64,000 nt of DNA from Elusimicrobiaceae bacterium (GCA_017546175.1 JAFYXM010000002.1:25580-89579), one strand, 5' to 3'. Counted from the first letter of the stretch, positions 1 through 9,599 are shown. Notes: generated by a model from the letters alone, not told the origin. Numbers and translations: made by a program.

Positions 1-2
1 GG

Positions 3-1181
3 CGCAAAGGCTTTAAATCTCTGCTTTGTCGTTTGGGTAATCCTCATTTGGATTACCCAATTATTCATGTGGCGGGAACCAACGGGAAAGGGAGCGTTTG
101 TCATTTAACAGCATCGGTATTACAGCAAGCCCATCATAAAACGGGGTTGTTTATTTCTCCGCATCTTTTTTCACCGTGCGAAAGAATTTCTATTGATGGA
201 AAATTGATATCCAAAAAAGAGTTTGTGAGCATTTGCCAAGAAGTATTGGCCTGCGAAAAAGAAAAATTAAATTTTTTTGAGATTTTAACCGCGGCTGCTT
301 TTTTATATTTTTCCCGCCAAAAAGTTAATTTTGCTGTTTTTGAAACGGGCTTGGGAGGAAAAAAGGATCCTACCAACGTTTCTCGTCCTATAGCCAGCGT
401 GATTACTTCTATCGGGTTGGACCATTGTGATGTGTTGGGAAATACACTGACTCAAATTGCCCGTGAAAAGGCGGGAATTATTAAGCCGGCTACCCCTGTT
501 TTTATAGCAGAACTGCCGGAGAAAGCTCGCAAAGTAATAATAAAAATAGCTTTTGATTTAAAATCTCCGCTCACGCAAGTAAGAGCAAATTATTTTAAGA
601 CAGAAAAGATAGATTGGCCTCGTAATCGCTTTATTTTGAAAAAAGGGGAAAATAGATATACGGTAGGAGTTTTGGGAGAAAAACAACCGCAAAATGCGGC
701 ATTGGTGTATCGTTTGTGCCGTTATTTAGGCATAGAAGATGCTGCTATTAAAAAAGGCTTTTCTAAAGTAAAAATAAAAGGACGCTTTGAGGTGTTAAAA
801 TACGGAAAAAATACGATTGTTTTTGATGGAGCGCATAACCCGCAAGCGGCGGAGAGTTTGATTCGTTTTTACCAAAAAACTCCTTGGTGCGCACAGGCGG
901 CTATGGTGTGCGGCTTTATGAAGGATAAAGAATATCTGCAAATGTTAAAGCTTTTTTCAAAATATTTTAAAAATTTGTATATTACCTCTGTGCGCTCTCC
1001 GCGTGCTGCCACCTTACAGGAAATTAAAAAGGCAGATTTTTTTAAGCAAAATACAGCTTTTTTTCCGATAGCTTCTCAAGCCCTCCAAGAGGCCTGCCAT
1101 CATAACCGTATTGTATTTGTAAGCGGTTCTTTTTACTTGGTGGCATCCCTTCGCACGCGTGTGGGCGCGCGTAAAGATTGA
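3..1181 (+). CDS. folC: Bifunctional folylpolyglutamate/dihydrofolate synthase FolC, 5' end outside window
   Basis: Mur-ligase-type ATP enzyme that adds glutamate to folates (and probably to dihydropteroate) in the cytoplasm. The P-loop HVAGTNGKGS is about residue 22 of the visible part, followed by the family signatures FETGLGG, SIGLDHCDVLG, EKAGIIKP and, in the C-terminal domain, FDGAHNPQA. The frame is open to the window edge and the residues before the first possible TTG (position 33) read RKGFKSLLCRLGNPHLDYP, which matches the usual FolC N-terminus, so the gene starts upstream and only a short N-terminal piece is missing. It ends with TGA at 1179-1181. The next gene follows after about 60 bp. 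Confidence 0.93.
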   Translation, partial: RKGFKSLLCRLGNPHLDYPIIHVAGTNGKGSVCHLTASVLQQAHHKTGLFISPHLFSPCERISIDGKLISKKEFVSICQEVLACEKEKLNFFEILTAAAFLYFSRQKVNFAVFETGLGGKKDPTNVSRPIASVITSIGLDHCDVLGNTLTQIAREKAGIIKPATPVFIAELPEKARKVIIKIAFDLKSPLTQVRANYFKTEKIDWPRNRFILKKGENRYTVGVLGEKQPQNAALVYRLCRYLGIEDAAIKKGFSKVKIKGRFEVLKYGKNTIVFDGAHNPQAAESLIRFYQKTPWCAQAAMVCGFMKDKEYLQMLKLFSKYFKNLYITSVRSPRAATLQEIKKADFFKQNTAFFPIASQALQEACHHNRIVFVSGSFYLVASLRTRVGARKD

Positions 1182-1239
1182 CATAGCTCTTCTATTGTGG
1201 TTAAATTTATAATATATTGCTTTTTTGGGGCGAAGAACT

Positions 1240-2973
1240 ATGGATAACGAAAATTTACAATTAGACGGACAGACGGAAATTACACGTTTTTTGGAGAAGT
1301 TTAATCAAACGGCCCCTGTGGCTGAGTTTTCTTTTTCCCGCCCGACTTCTGTAAAGCAGGAAGTTGCCACCGCCGCTAAACAAGAGCAATATAATCAATC
1401 TTTTGAAAAATTGGAAGAAAAAATCCGCGAGTTGGAAGAAAAATTCCAAGCTTCTACCGCCCAAAACGAAGCGATTATGAAGGAGCTTTCCCGTACGCGA
1501 GAGGCTGTGGAAAAACAGCAAAACAAAGAAGCCTTCTTTGCTAATATTACTACTACCATTGCCAATTTGAAAGAAAGTGTGGAAAATCTTTCCCGTGCCC
1601 AGAAATCTGCGCGGATGTATGATCCCACTACCGCGCCGAGTCGTAGTTTTGACAGTGTTTCTTCAGGTGAATATGCGGCTATGTCTTCTTACTTGCCTCA
1701 GAGTTATCGTTCTGCTCAGCAAGCCAAACTGCAAAGCGAGAGGGCCGAGAAAGAGAAAGCCTTGGCTGATTTATCTGCCGAGCGTTTAGCCAAAGACAAA
1801 GCGTTGAGCGATTTGCAAACTGAAAAGGCTTGCAAAGAAAATTTATTAGCTGAGCTGGCTACGGAGCGTGAAGCAAAAAACCGCGCCTTGACAGATTTAC
1901 AGGCAGAAAAGACCCGCAGCGAAATGGCGGTCACGGAGCTTAAGAGCGGCTATGAGGAAAAGGAACGTTTTATTACCAGCTTGCGCCAAAAGGCCTCTCA
2001 GCTTAAAGCCGTCAATGTAGCCTTAGACCGTGAAATCAGAAAAGTGCAAGAAGAAAAAATAGAAGCCTTGCGCAAATCTGCCGAGCAAGCTAAAGAAATT
2101 CTTTCCTTGCGTGATGCTTTGACGGCGGCCGAAGAACGCTTTAAATCTTTTGACTTTGAAGGACGTATTATTTCCATTAAACGTCAGTACGAACACAAGG
2201 TCAACACCTTGGAGACGCAACTGCATGAAATTTCTAATACTTGTATGAAACAAGTAGAAGAAATTGAATCTTTGAAAGCGGAAAACTTGAAATTGCATAA
2301 AATTGCCGAAGAGAGAGAACAATTGGCCGCTTTGTATGAAGCCAAAACTCGCGAATTGGAAACATTGCAAGCGTCTGTGGCGCAGCTTCGCTCTTCAGAA
2401 GATAATACCAATCAAGCCCGCTTGGCGGCCTTTACCCGCCGTATGCAGAAACTGCAGCAAGAGCATGAAGCCTTGTCCGTGCGCCTGACTCAAGCGCAGG
2501 AAGCTTTGCAGACTGTCAGTGCGGAAAAGAAAACCTTGGAAGAAAATTTCAAAACTTTGCTTTCCAAAATTGAGAAAAATGACGAAGTTATTGAAACATT
2601 GAAGCAAAAAATTACGGTTTTGACGGAAGAAAACCGCGAGCTTAAAACTCGCTCCGCTTCCAAAACTGTACGGGAGCCTCAGCCGGTCAAAGAACCCGTT
2701 ACCGTGCGTCAGCCTTTGGCTTCTGTTAAGCCGACTAACACCGTACGCGCTGCTATCAAGACCGCGCGGGAGCCTTTGCCGGAGCCTGAATCTGCTCCTG
2801 TAGGTATGCAAAATACCATGCGTCCTAAAGTGCAGACGGAAGCAGACTTGCCGGAAATCCGTGTAGCCGATCCTGTTCCGCAAGAGCAGCTCTATAACGG
2901 AGAAGACTTCTTGGAAAAAACGGATAGTTTTATCGGACGAATGAAATGGTCTATCTTTCGGGAAGACAAATAA
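1240..2973 (+). CDS. Long coiled-coil protein of unknown function
   Basis: I do not recognise a named family. The 577-residue product has no signal peptide or membrane segment. From about residue 45 to 490 it is almost continuous heptad-rich coiled coil (Glu/Lys/Gln/Ala/Leu), with internal repeats of the type KALADLSAERLAKDKALSDL around residues 175-235. A Pro/Val/Thr-rich tail (about 495-555) precedes a short acidic end. The ATG at 1240 is preferred over the in-frame TTG at 1225 because a GGGG stretch lies just upstream of it. It is followed by its own terminator, so it looks monocistronic or the last gene after folC. A cytoskeletal, scaffolding or division role is conceivable but is only inference. 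Confidence 0.8.
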   Translation: MDNENLQLDGQTEITRFLEKFNQTAPVAEFSFSRPTSVKQEVATAAKQEQYNQSFEKLEEKIRELEEKFQASTAQNEAIMKELSRTREAVEKQQNKEAFFANITTTIANLKESVENLSRAQKSARMYDPTTAPSRSFDSVSSGEYAAMSSYLPQSYRSAQQAKLQSERAEKEKALADLSAERLAKDKALSDLQTEKACKENLLAELATEREAKNRALTDLQAEKTRSEMAVTELKSGYEEKERFITSLRQKASQLKAVNVALDREIRKVQEEKIEALRKSAEQAKEILSLRDALTAAEERFKSFDFEGRIISIKRQYEHKVNTLETQLHEISNTCMKQVEEIESLKAENLKLHKIAEEREQLAALYEAKTRELETLQASVAQLRSSEDNTNQARLAAFTRRMQKLQQEHEALSVRLTQAQEALQTVSAEKKTLEENFKTLLSKIEKNDEVIETLKQKITVLTEENRELKTRSASKTVREPQPVKEPVTVRQPLASVKPTNTVRAAIKTAREPLPEPESAPVGMQNTMRPKVQTEADLPEIRVADPVPQEQLYNGEDFLEKTDSFIGRMKWSIFREDK

Positions 2974-2987
2974 CTTTTAATTACTCT

Positions 2988-3014
2988 AAAAGCCTGAGTT
3001 ACATCAGGCTTTTT
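2988..3014 (+). terminator. Intrinsic terminator after coiled-coil gene
   Basis: Perfect 10-bp stem AAAAGCCTGA/TCAGGCTTTT with a 6-nt loop, ending in a T run, 15 bp after the stop codon. Confidence 0.85.
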
Positions 3015-3028
3015 ATAAGTGCAAATAT

Positions 3029-4105
3029 ATGACAAATAAAATACAAGTAGCCGTTTTATATGGCGGAAAATCTACCGAACATGAAGTGTCTGTGCATAGC
3101 GCGCAAACCGTCTGTGCCGTATTGGCAAATAATGAAAAATATGACGTTTTACCTATTTTAATTGATCAAGCAGGTCATTGGTTTTTACAAAACTCCTGCA
3201 GCGAGAAAACGCCTCAAGACATACCGGTTACACCGGTTGTCTGCGCACAAGGTAAAATTTTTATTCCTTCCCAAAACAAATACTTAAACCCTGATGTCTT
3301 TTTCCCCGTGTTGCACGGCACCAACGGAGAAGATGGCACTTTGCAAGGGCTTTTGGAATGTTTGGACGTTGCGTATGTGGGGTGTGGCATTTTGGCTTCT
3401 GCGATGGGCATGGATAAAGAAATTTCTAAACTGTTGGCTTTGCAAATGAACGTGCCCACTTTGCCTTATCAAAAGCTGTCTCGTGAGCAAGCTTATGATA
3501 AAGATGCCTTGGAAAAATGGGCTAAACAAACAGGATACCCTGTGTTTGTAAAACCCGTGCGTCTAGGATCTTCTATCGGTGTAACGAAGGTAAAAAAAGT
3601 TGAAGAATTGCATGAGGCTATCTCTTTTGCTTTTCGTTTTGACAGTGATGTACTGGTGGAAAAGGGGCTGGAAAAACCGCGGGAAGTATTTTGTGCGTTG
3701 CTGGGAGAGGGGGAAAATATTCGTACTTCCGAATGTGGAGAGCTGAAAACTTTAGACGGCGAATTTTTTGACTATCAGGCCAAATATATTACGGTAGGCG
3801 GTTGTGAAACGCGTGTACCTGCCGAATTGCCCGAAGAAACACGCGCGGCTATTCGCCACGGAAGTGAGTTGGTTTTCCGTGCGTTGCGCGGAAGCGGACT
3901 GGCGCGGGTGGACTTTTTGATTGATGGTCAGGGAAAGGCTTGGTTTTCTGAAATTAATACTTTACCCGGAATGTCTGAAACTAGCCTTTATCCGCAGTTA
4001 TTTGAAGCGGCAGGAATAGCATATCCCCAAGTGCTTGATGAACTGATTTCTATTGCCTTGTCCGTATATCAACGCAAAAATATGCTGTCTACGGAGCGTG
4101 AATAA
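3029..4105 (+). CDS. ddl: D-alanine--D-alanine ligase
   Basis: ATP-grasp ligase that joins two D-Ala to make the peptidoglycan dipeptide. 358 residues, normal family length. The N-terminal YGGKSTEHEVS loop is at residues 11-21. The ATP-grasp signature KPVRLGSSIGV is near residue 175-185. The metal and D-Ala binding motif EINTLPGMSETS is near the C-terminus. No clear ribosome-binding site precedes the ATG, which lies 15 bp after the upstream terminator. Its TAA shares one base with the ATG of the next gene, so the two are translationally coupled. Confidence 0.95.
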   Translation: MTNKIQVAVLYGGKSTEHEVSVHSAQTVCAVLANNEKYDVLPILIDQAGHWFLQNSCSEKTPQDIPVTPVVCAQGKIFIPSQNKYLNPDVFFPVLHGTNGEDGTLQGLLECLDVAYVGCGILASAMGMDKEISKLLALQMNVPTLPYQKLSREQAYDKDALEKWAKQTGYPVFVKPVRLGSSIGVTKVKKVEELHEAISFAFRFDSDVLVEKGLEKPREVFCALLGEGENIRTSECGELKTLDGEFFDYQAKYITVGGCETRVPAELPEETRAAIRHGSELVFRALRGSGLARVDFLIDGQGKAWFSEINTLPGMSETSLYPQLFEAAGIAYPQVLDELISIALSVYQRKNMLSTERE

Positions 4106-4560
4106 TGATTTCTTTGGTCCGCCGATTTTTTGTTTTGCCCTTTTTGCTGAAAGTTATTTGGACTTTTTGCTTATTGGGGGCCTTGCTGAATATGGTGTTT
4201 ATCGGTAGAGATTTGCAAGGAAACGGGATCTTGCTGCGGCTGCATGTCGGATTTTTTATCTTATATGCAGGGCAAGTGGCGTTTATTTTGCTGCAAGAAC
4301 GTATGGTTTGGATCCTTTCTTTACTGCAGGCCTTTTTAGCTTTTCTGAGCAATTTAGATTTTACGTTTGTGCCGGTGGGGCGTGTGGTAGGCTATCTTGT
4401 GTATGGTTTTTACGGTAGCTTTAGCCTAGAAGCCATGGAAGCCTATAAATATGTATTTGTATCTTTTTGCTTAACGTTGGAACTGCTAAAGACATGGCTT
4501 TTATTTGCCCTGTTGCCGGCTCCTAAAAAGAAAAAAGATTCCGTAGAAATTCAATCATGA
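4105..4560 (+). CDS. Small inner-membrane protein, unknown function
   Basis: 151 residues with about four hydrophobic segments (roughly residues 10-32, 45-64, 67-90 and 110-138) and a Lys-rich cytoplasmic tail (PKKKKDS). I recognise no family. It overlaps the ddl stop by one base, so it is probably co-transcribed with ddl; that neighbourhood hints at the cell envelope, but nothing in the sequence shows a function. It ends just before a bidirectional terminator. Confidence 0.75.
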   Translation: MISLVRRFFVLPFLLKVIWTFCLLGALLNMVFIGRDLQGNGILLRLHVGFFILYAGQVAFILLQERMVWILSLLQAFLAFLSNLDFTFVPVGRVVGYLVYGFYGSFSLEAMEAYKYVFVSFCLTLELLKTWLLFALLPAPKKKKDSVEIQS

Positions 4561-4574
4561 CGATTTTAACAAAT

Positions 4575-4605
4575 AAAAAACCCGCTCTTTTGAGCGGGTT
4601 TTTTT
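4575..4605. terminator. Bidirectional terminator between membrane-protein gene and tgt
   Basis: Stem AAAAAACCCGCTC/GAGCGGGTTTTTT with a TTTT loop and runs of A and T on either side, so it can serve both convergent genes. It overlaps the last bases of tgt. Confidence 0.88.
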
Positions 4606-5764
4606 ACTCATATTTCTTAATAAATTCTTCTTTGAATTTTAAGAAGGTTCCGTTTTCTATGGACTCGCGTACCCGTTCCATGGTGCGAGTTAAGAAACGG
4701 ATGTTGTGCATGGAAAGCAGGCGGTGGCTAGTAAGTTCGCCGCTTCTAAATAGATGGCTTAAGTACGCGCGGGAATAATTGCGGCAGGCAAAACAGTCGC
4801 AATTTTCGTCCAAGGGCCGCTCGTCCAAGCGGTAGCAGGCATTTTTGATGTTCATACGGCCTTCATCAGTCATCACCATACCATTGCGCGCTACGCGTGT
4901 GGGCCACACACAGTCAAACATATCTACACCGCGTTCTACGGAGTTCAAAATTTCCACCGGTGTACCCAACCCCATAAAATAGCGGGGTTTGTTTTCGGGC
5001 AGGTTTTCCGTTACAGCCAACACGGCATCGTTCATCTGCTCTTGCGTTTCTCCTAAAGAAAGGCCGCCCAAGCAATAGCCGTGCGTCGGCAGTTCGGCCA
5101 TGTGCAGGGCCGCTTCTTTGCGCAAATCAGGGAAGATAGAGCCTTGAATGATACCGAATAACAAAGAATTATTGACGGTAAAAGAGCCGTCTTCGTTTTG
5201 TGTGATGTCTTGCTGAGGGACCACTTTTTGATAGTGTGCCGCGGCGCGTACGGCCCAGCGTTTGGTTTGTTCTAAGGCTTCGCGCGCATCACGTTTGGAC
5301 GGGTCTTTGGCATGGATACAAACGTCTAGCATCGTCCAAATATCAGAGCCGATTTCATTTTCAAATTCAATTACGTTTTCAGGAGTGAAAAGATGTTTGC
5401 TCCCGTCATGGTGAGAGCGGAACAAGACTCCTTCTTCGCTGATTTTGCGAAATTGAGACAAACTATACACCTGAAAGCCGCCCGAATCGGTCAAAATACT
5501 GCCGTCCCACTTCATAAATTTATGCAGGCCGCCTAGTTGTTTGAGTACTTTGGTGGTAGGGCGCAAATACAAATGGTAGGTGTTGGAAAGCAGACACTCG
5601 GCATGAATATCTTTTAAATCAGCCGAGGTCAAGGCTTTTACGCTGGCTTGGGTAGCCACCGGCATAAACACGGGGGTTTTTACCGGTCCGTGTTTGGTGT
5701 ATAAAATACCCGTTCGGGCTTTGCTTTGCGGGTCTTTGGTTAATATTTTAAAAGGGGAAATCAT
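4604..5764 (-). CDS. tgt: tRNA-guanine transglycosylase (queuine tRNA-ribosyltransferase)
   Basis: Exchanges guanine-34 of GUN-anticodon tRNAs for the queuosine precursor preQ1. 386 residues. The family signatures LTDSGGFQVYSL (about residue 91-102) and GVDMFDCVWPTR (about 278-290, holding the catalytic Asp) are present. The zinc-site cysteines are in CDCFACRNYSRAYLSHLF near residues 320-337. It acts next to queA, the following step of the pathway, which lies just upstream on the same strand. A terminator between the two suggests that tgt also has its own promoter. Genes for preQ1 synthesis are not in the window. Confidence 0.96.
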   Translation of the reverse strand: MISPFKILTKDPQSKARTGILYTKHGPVKTPVFMPVATQASVKALTSADLKDIHAECLLSNTYHLYLRPTTKVLKQLGGLHKFMKWDGSILTDSGGFQVYSLSQFRKISEEGVLFRSHHDGSKHLFTPENVIEFENEIGSDIWTMLDVCIHAKDPSKRDAREALEQTKRWAVRAAAHYQKVVPQQDITQNEDGSFTVNNSLLFGIIQGSIFPDLRKEAALHMAELPTHGYCLGGLSLGETQEQMNDAVLAVTENLPENKPRYFMGLGTPVEILNSVERGVDMFDCVWPTRVARNGMVMTDEGRMNIKNACYRLDERPLDENCDCFACRNYSRAYLSHLFRSGELTSHRLLSMHNIRFLTRTMERVRESIENGTFLKFKEEFIKKYE

Positions 5765-5794
5765 ACTTATATTTTATCAAATCTGGAGAATAAG

Positions 5795-5820
5795 AAAAAA
5801 CCCCGCAAAAGCGGGGTTTT
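5795..5820 (-). terminator. Terminator of queA operon
   Basis: Stem AAAACCCCGC/GCGGGGTTTT with a four-base loop; on the minus strand it ends in six T. It begins 1 bp after the queA stop and separates queA from tgt. Confidence 0.85.
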
Positions 5821-5821
5821 C

Positions 5822-6856
5822 TTATAAAATCATCATGCTGTCGCCAAAAGAATAGAAGCGATACTTATTCTCTACCGCTTGGCTGTAAGCCTGATAAATA
5901 AAGTCTTCCGTGGCAAAGGCCGTTACCATGCACAGAGGGGTGGAATCGGGGAAGTGAAAATTGGTAATCAGGCAGTCAATAGCCTTAAACTGATAGCCGG
6001 GGTAAATGAATAAATCGGTCCATTTTTTTCCGGCGGAAGTAATGCCGTTTTCGGTAAAACTTTCCAAAGTGCGTGTACTGGTGGTGCCGACGGAGAAAAC
6101 ACGTTTACCGTTTTGGCGGGCGGCATTGACCGCGGCAGCCGTCTCGGGCGAGATTTCCCCCAGTTCGGCCAGCATGGTGTGCTCTTGCGGTTCTCCGCGC
6201 AATGGTTTAAACGTACCCCACCCCACATGCAAGGTAATATAGACAATATTAACCCCTTTATCTTTTAACTTTTGCAAGAGTTCGTCCGTGAAGTGAAAGC
6301 CGGCCGTCGGTGCGGCAATAGAGCCTTCATGCTTGGCATAGACGGTTTGGTATCTTTCTTTATCGGTGGACAGGCTGGGCGTTAACCCTTCGTGTTTGCG
6401 GGCTTTTTCAATATACACCGGCAAGGGCATAAGGCCGTGTCCGTGGCAAAAAGGCAAAATATCGTCTTGATTAAATTCTATTAAAACTTCATTGTTGGGG
6501 GTTTTGCCCAACATTTTGCCGGTTAAGCCGTCGCCAAAGTCCAGCTCGGCATTTTCTTTGTAATCACGGGTCAGCACTGTCCAAACGCGCGGGTTTTCCT
6601 GCGGACGCACGAGCAAAACTTCCACTTTTCCGCCGGTAGATTTGTGGGCAAAGAGTTTGGCAGGGAAAACTTTGGTATTATTAAGCACCAGCACATCACC
6701 TGCATTGAAATAGTCGGCAATATCGCGAAATACACGGTGCGTAATGGTTTGCTCTTTGCGGTTAAGCACCATCAAGCGAGAGCTATCGCGCGGAGTGGCC
6801 GGTTGCTTGGCGATTAAGGGGTCTATATTAAATTTTTTAAAGCGTTCAAATGCCAT
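5822..6856 (-). CDS. queA: S-adenosylmethionine:tRNA ribosyltransferase-isomerase
   Basis: Transfers and isomerises the ribosyl group of SAM onto preQ1-tRNA to give epoxyqueuosine. 344 residues, the normal length. Signatures seen: NNTKVFPAKLFAHK near residue 60, the GWGTFKPL segment, and ITNFHFPDSTPLCMV near the C-terminus. The ATG has a GAGG site and lies 6 bp after the spoIID-like stop, so it is the last gene of the run ruvA-ruvB-spoIID-queA. Confidence 0.96.
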   Translation of the reverse strand: MAFERFKKFNIDPLIAKQPATPRDSSRLMVLNRKEQTITHRVFRDIADYFNAGDVLVLNNTKVFPAKLFAHKSTGGKVEVLLVRPQENPRVWTVLTRDYKENAELDFGDGLTGKMLGKTPNNEVLIEFNQDDILPFCHGHGLMPLPVYIEKARKHEGLTPSLSTDKERYQTVYAKHEGSIAAPTAGFHFTDELLQKLKDKGVNIVYITLHVGWGTFKPLRGEPQEHTMLAELGEISPETAAAVNAARQNGKRVFSVGTTSTRTLESFTENGITSAGKKWTDLFIYPGYQFKAIDCLITNFHFPDSTPLCMVTAFATEDFIYQAYSQAVENKYRFYSFGDSMMIL

Positions 6857-6862
6857 ATATCC

Positions 6863-7972
6863 TCACAGTTCCGTCAATTTGGCTGACGGGAAATAATTAG
6901 ATAAAATTTGTTGATAGTTTTTTCCGGCCAAAGCCATGCCTTTAGCCCCGTCTTGGCACATACCGATACCGTGCCCGTAACCGTGCCCGTTAAAGGCAAA
7001 ACCGCGGTTGTTTTTTTTGATATCACTCAGCTTACAGCTTTTGAGCAAAGAAGCCCCCACCGCCAAGCGAAATTTAGCACAGGAAAGTTCTTTTTTCCCT
7101 TTAGCCGTAGTAAATTCTAAGGTAATGGCACGCTTACTGGCACTGCGGCTGGCTACTTTGATTTTGCTTACACTGCCTTGTAAGCCGTTTTTATTGACAA
7201 AACTGTTGATAGATTTCTGCGGTACAGTATTAGCCCAAGTGTAGCTTTTGCTGTGGGTATCATAGCTGCAGGACGCCCCTTGCAAAGGTTTAACGGTGGG
7301 GCCTTTGGCACCCGTCCAGATTTTGGCATCATCGGTGCCGCCGCCGCAGTTGGCATGATAGTAAGTGTGAAAAGGCTCCCCTTTGTAAGTGAGCACCAAC
7401 CCTTTAGTAGCGCCGACGGCTTCTTTCACGCTGTCATACACTTTTCCCGATCCTTTATACATCTGATCGCGCGTATCATTGTAAAGGTCAAAATCGGTGC
7501 GTTTTTTGTTTTTCAGTTGCATCAGTGTATAGGTGCGTGCCGAAACGGCTTGAGCCTTTAAGGCTTCCACGGGCCAAGAGTAGCTCATTTCATAAGGCAG
7601 TACGCCCAAAAGATAATCTTCTATATCGGTGTGCTCTACAATGCGGAAAGTTTTTCCTTTGGGTATCACATAAAATTTACCCGTATAAAGATTTTTTTGG
7701 AAAGTAAGTTTTGTGCCTTGGGCAGGCTCAATAATTAAAGTTTTATCCGTTTTAAGTGTGCCTAAAGAAAGTTTGCCGCCTGCCAAGGAAATATCTAGTG
7801 TTTCGGGGTTGCTTACTTTGTATTTTTTGCCGTCCGGCTCATAAATATACACAAGGCCCGAGTTTTGCACTTGGGCTTTTTTAAGTCCGTCAGCCAGCAA
7901 TACGCGCAACTCTTTGGCGTGCAGACTGAGCGTGCAAAAACAAACAAGTAAAGTAAGCAGGAGTTTTTTCAT
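6863..7972 (-). CDS. Exported SpoIID/LytB-domain protein (peptidoglycan glycan-strand cleavage)
   Basis: 369 residues with a signal peptide (MKKLLLTLLVCFCTLSLHA). The SpoIID domain shows its usual blocks: GVLPYEMSYSWPVEALKAQ (about residues 123-141, with the Glu that is catalytic in SpoIID), YYHANCGGGT, and the C-terminal GHGYGHGIGMCQDGAKGMA. In sporulating Firmicutes SpoIID is a lytic transglycosylase on denuded glycan strands. Homologues in non-sporulating bacteria are thought to act in wall remodelling or division. Its ATG overlaps the ruvB stop (TAATG), and queA follows after 6 bp, so it is an inner operon gene. Confidence 0.88.
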   Translation of the reverse strand: MKKLLLTLLVCFCTLSLHAKELRVLLADGLKKAQVQNSGLVYIYEPDGKKYKVSNPETLDISLAGGKLSLGTLKTDKTLIIEPAQGTKLTFQKNLYTGKFYVIPKGKTFRIVEHTDIEDYLLGVLPYEMSYSWPVEALKAQAVSARTYTLMQLKNKKRTDFDLYNDTRDQMYKGSGKVYDSVKEAVGATKGLVLTYKGEPFHTYYHANCGGGTDDAKIWTGAKGPTVKPLQGASCSYDTHSKSYTWANTVPQKSINSFVNKNGLQGSVSKIKVASRSASKRAITLEFTTAKGKKELSCAKFRLAVGASLLKSCKLSDIKKNNRGFAFNGHGYGHGIGMCQDGAKGMALAGKNYQQILSNYFPSAKLTEL

Positions 7973-8991
7973 TAGAAAAGTAACCCTTCGTGCTGTTTTT
8001 TGCCCAAATGGTCATAGGCTTTTTTGGTGGCTACGCGGCCGCGCGGAGTACGTGCGATAAATCCGGCTTTGATGAGGAACGGCTCTATAGCGTCGGTCAA
8101 TGTGTCCACCGCTTCGGATACAGCAATGGCTAAATTGTCCACACCCACGGGGCCTCCGCCAAAGCGATCTATTAAAGCCTCTAAAATACGTTTGTCCACA
8201 CTGTCTAAGCCCTCGCTGTCAATGTCTAAGGCAGTCATGGCAGTAATGGCAATTTCTTCGGTAATAACCCCTTGGCCTTTGACTTGAGCAAAGTCTCTGG
8301 CGCGGCGCAACAGGCGGTTGGCAATACGCGGTGTACCGCGAGAGCGTTTGGCAAGCTCGGTCAGTCCTGCGCGGTCGGCGGCGATGTTTAACAAGCGCGC
8401 CGAACGGGCCAAAATATCGGTAATTTCTTTAACTTCGTAAAAACCTAAGTTAAACACAATGCCAAAACGATCACGCAAAGGCCCCGTCAAAAGGCCTGAG
8501 CGCGTGGTGGCACCGACTAAGGTAAATTTAGGAACAGCCAACTTTAAGGTGGTTGATCCTGCCCCTTTGCCCGTATTGATAAAGAAAGTGAAGTCTTCCA
8601 TAGCAGGGTATAAGGCCTCTTCCACGGCGGGGTTTAAGCGGTGGATTTCGTCCACGAACAAAATATCTCCGTCGGAAAGCTCGGTAGTCAGCATGGCTGC
8701 TAAATCTCCCGGACGCGCCAAAACGGGACCGGAAGTAACTTTGATATTCACGCCCATTTCGCGCGATAAAATATTGGCCAGTGTGGTTTTGCCCAAGCCG
8801 GGGGGGGAATAAAATAAACAATGGTCCAAAGATTCCCCGCGAGATTTAGCTGCTTCAATAAAAATGCGTAAATTGTCTTTGAGTTTGTCTTGTCCGACAA
8901 ATTCATCTAAGCTTCCGGGGCGCAAGGCCGCTTCCAAGCCGTTGGATTCGTCTGCTAATTGATTTACGTTTAACACTTCGTTATGGTTCAT
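7972..8991 (-). CDS. ruvB: Holliday junction branch-migration ATPase RuvB
   Basis: AAA+ motor that drives branch migration with RuvA. 339 residues. Walker A is SPPGLGKTTLA (about residues 64-74), Walker B is ILFVDEIHRL, and sensor 1 is VGATTRSG. The C-terminal winged-helix segment IARTPRGRVATKKAYDHLG binds DNA. It overlaps ruvA by 4 bp (ATGA) and the spoIID-like gene by 1 bp. Confidence 0.98.
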   Translation of the reverse strand: MNHNEVLNVNQLADESNGLEAALRPGSLDEFVGQDKLKDNLRIFIEAAKSRGESLDHCLFYSPPGLGKTTLANILSREMGVNIKVTSGPVLARPGDLAAMLTTELSDGDILFVDEIHRLNPAVEEALYPAMEDFTFFINTGKGAGSTTLKLAVPKFTLVGATTRSGLLTGPLRDRFGIVFNLGFYEVKEITDILARSARLLNIAADRAGLTELAKRSRGTPRIANRLLRRARDFAQVKGQGVITEEIAITAMTALDIDSEGLDSVDKRILEALIDRFGGGPVGVDNLAIAVSEAVDTLTDAIEPFLIKAGFIARTPRGRVATKKAYDHLGKKQHEGLLF

Positions 8992-9599
8992 TTTTTCAGT
9001 ACCCGTAAAGCTTCTTTAATAATATGTTCAATCGGATCATTAGGGTTAATGCCCTCTTGATAGAGCTGTTCTATGGCGCGGCGGCTCTCGGGCGCGGAAT
9101 AGCCCAGCGCCGTCAACGCTTCCAGCACTCCGCTCATATAAGGAGCCTCATCTAACACCTTGATTTTGCTAGACCCCTGTACGGTAACGGCGTCCATTTT
9201 ATCTTTTAAGGAATTGATAAGTTTTTCTGCCGTTTTGGAGGTAAAACCAAAGATGCCGGTTAAAATTTTAGGGTCGCGCTTGATGATTGCATTGTGAAAG
9301 TCCGCCACGGAGCGCAAAGCTTTATTTAAATATTCTAAGGCCTTTTTGGCGCCTGTGTTGGGAATGGCACTTTTGAACAAGGCCCAAAGCTCTTTGTCTT
9401 CTTTAGACAAGAAACCATACAGCACCGTACCGTCGTACGGAGAAATGGACTCGGCGATATAAAGCGCGGTTTCTCGTCCGCTTTCCAACTCTTGGGCAGA
9501 GCCTTTGGCAAGGTTCACTTCATAACCTACACCTGCGCAGACGATGATGACGCTTTCTTCCTTGACTTCTAAAATTTGACCTTTGAGGTATGCAATCAT
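8988..9599 (-). CDS. ruvA: Holliday junction-binding protein RuvA
   Basis: Tetrameric junction-binding partner of RuvB. 203 residues with the N-terminal OB fold (MIAYLKGQILEVKEESVIIVCAGVGYEV), tandem helix-hairpin-helix motifs in the middle, and the RuvB-interacting C-terminal three-helix domain (LEALTALGYSAPESRRAI). It overlaps ruvB by 4 bp. In many genomes ruvC lies directly upstream of ruvA; here a plus-strand pilin gene with its control region sits in between. Confidence 0.97.
   Translation of the reverse strand: MIAYLKGQILEVKEESVIIVCAGVGYEVNLAKGSAQELESGRETALYIAESISPYDGTVLYGFLSKEDKELWALFKSAIPNTGAKKALEYLNKALRSVADFHNAIIKRDPKILTGIFGFTSKTAEKLINSLKDKMDAVTVQGSSKIKVLDEAPYMSGVLEALTALGYSAPESRRAIEQLYQEGINPNDPIEHIIKEALRVLKK

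Noticed and set aside
4557..4778. 73-codon plus frame behind the small membrane protein
   Set aside because: Begins in a terminator and runs antisense to tgt.
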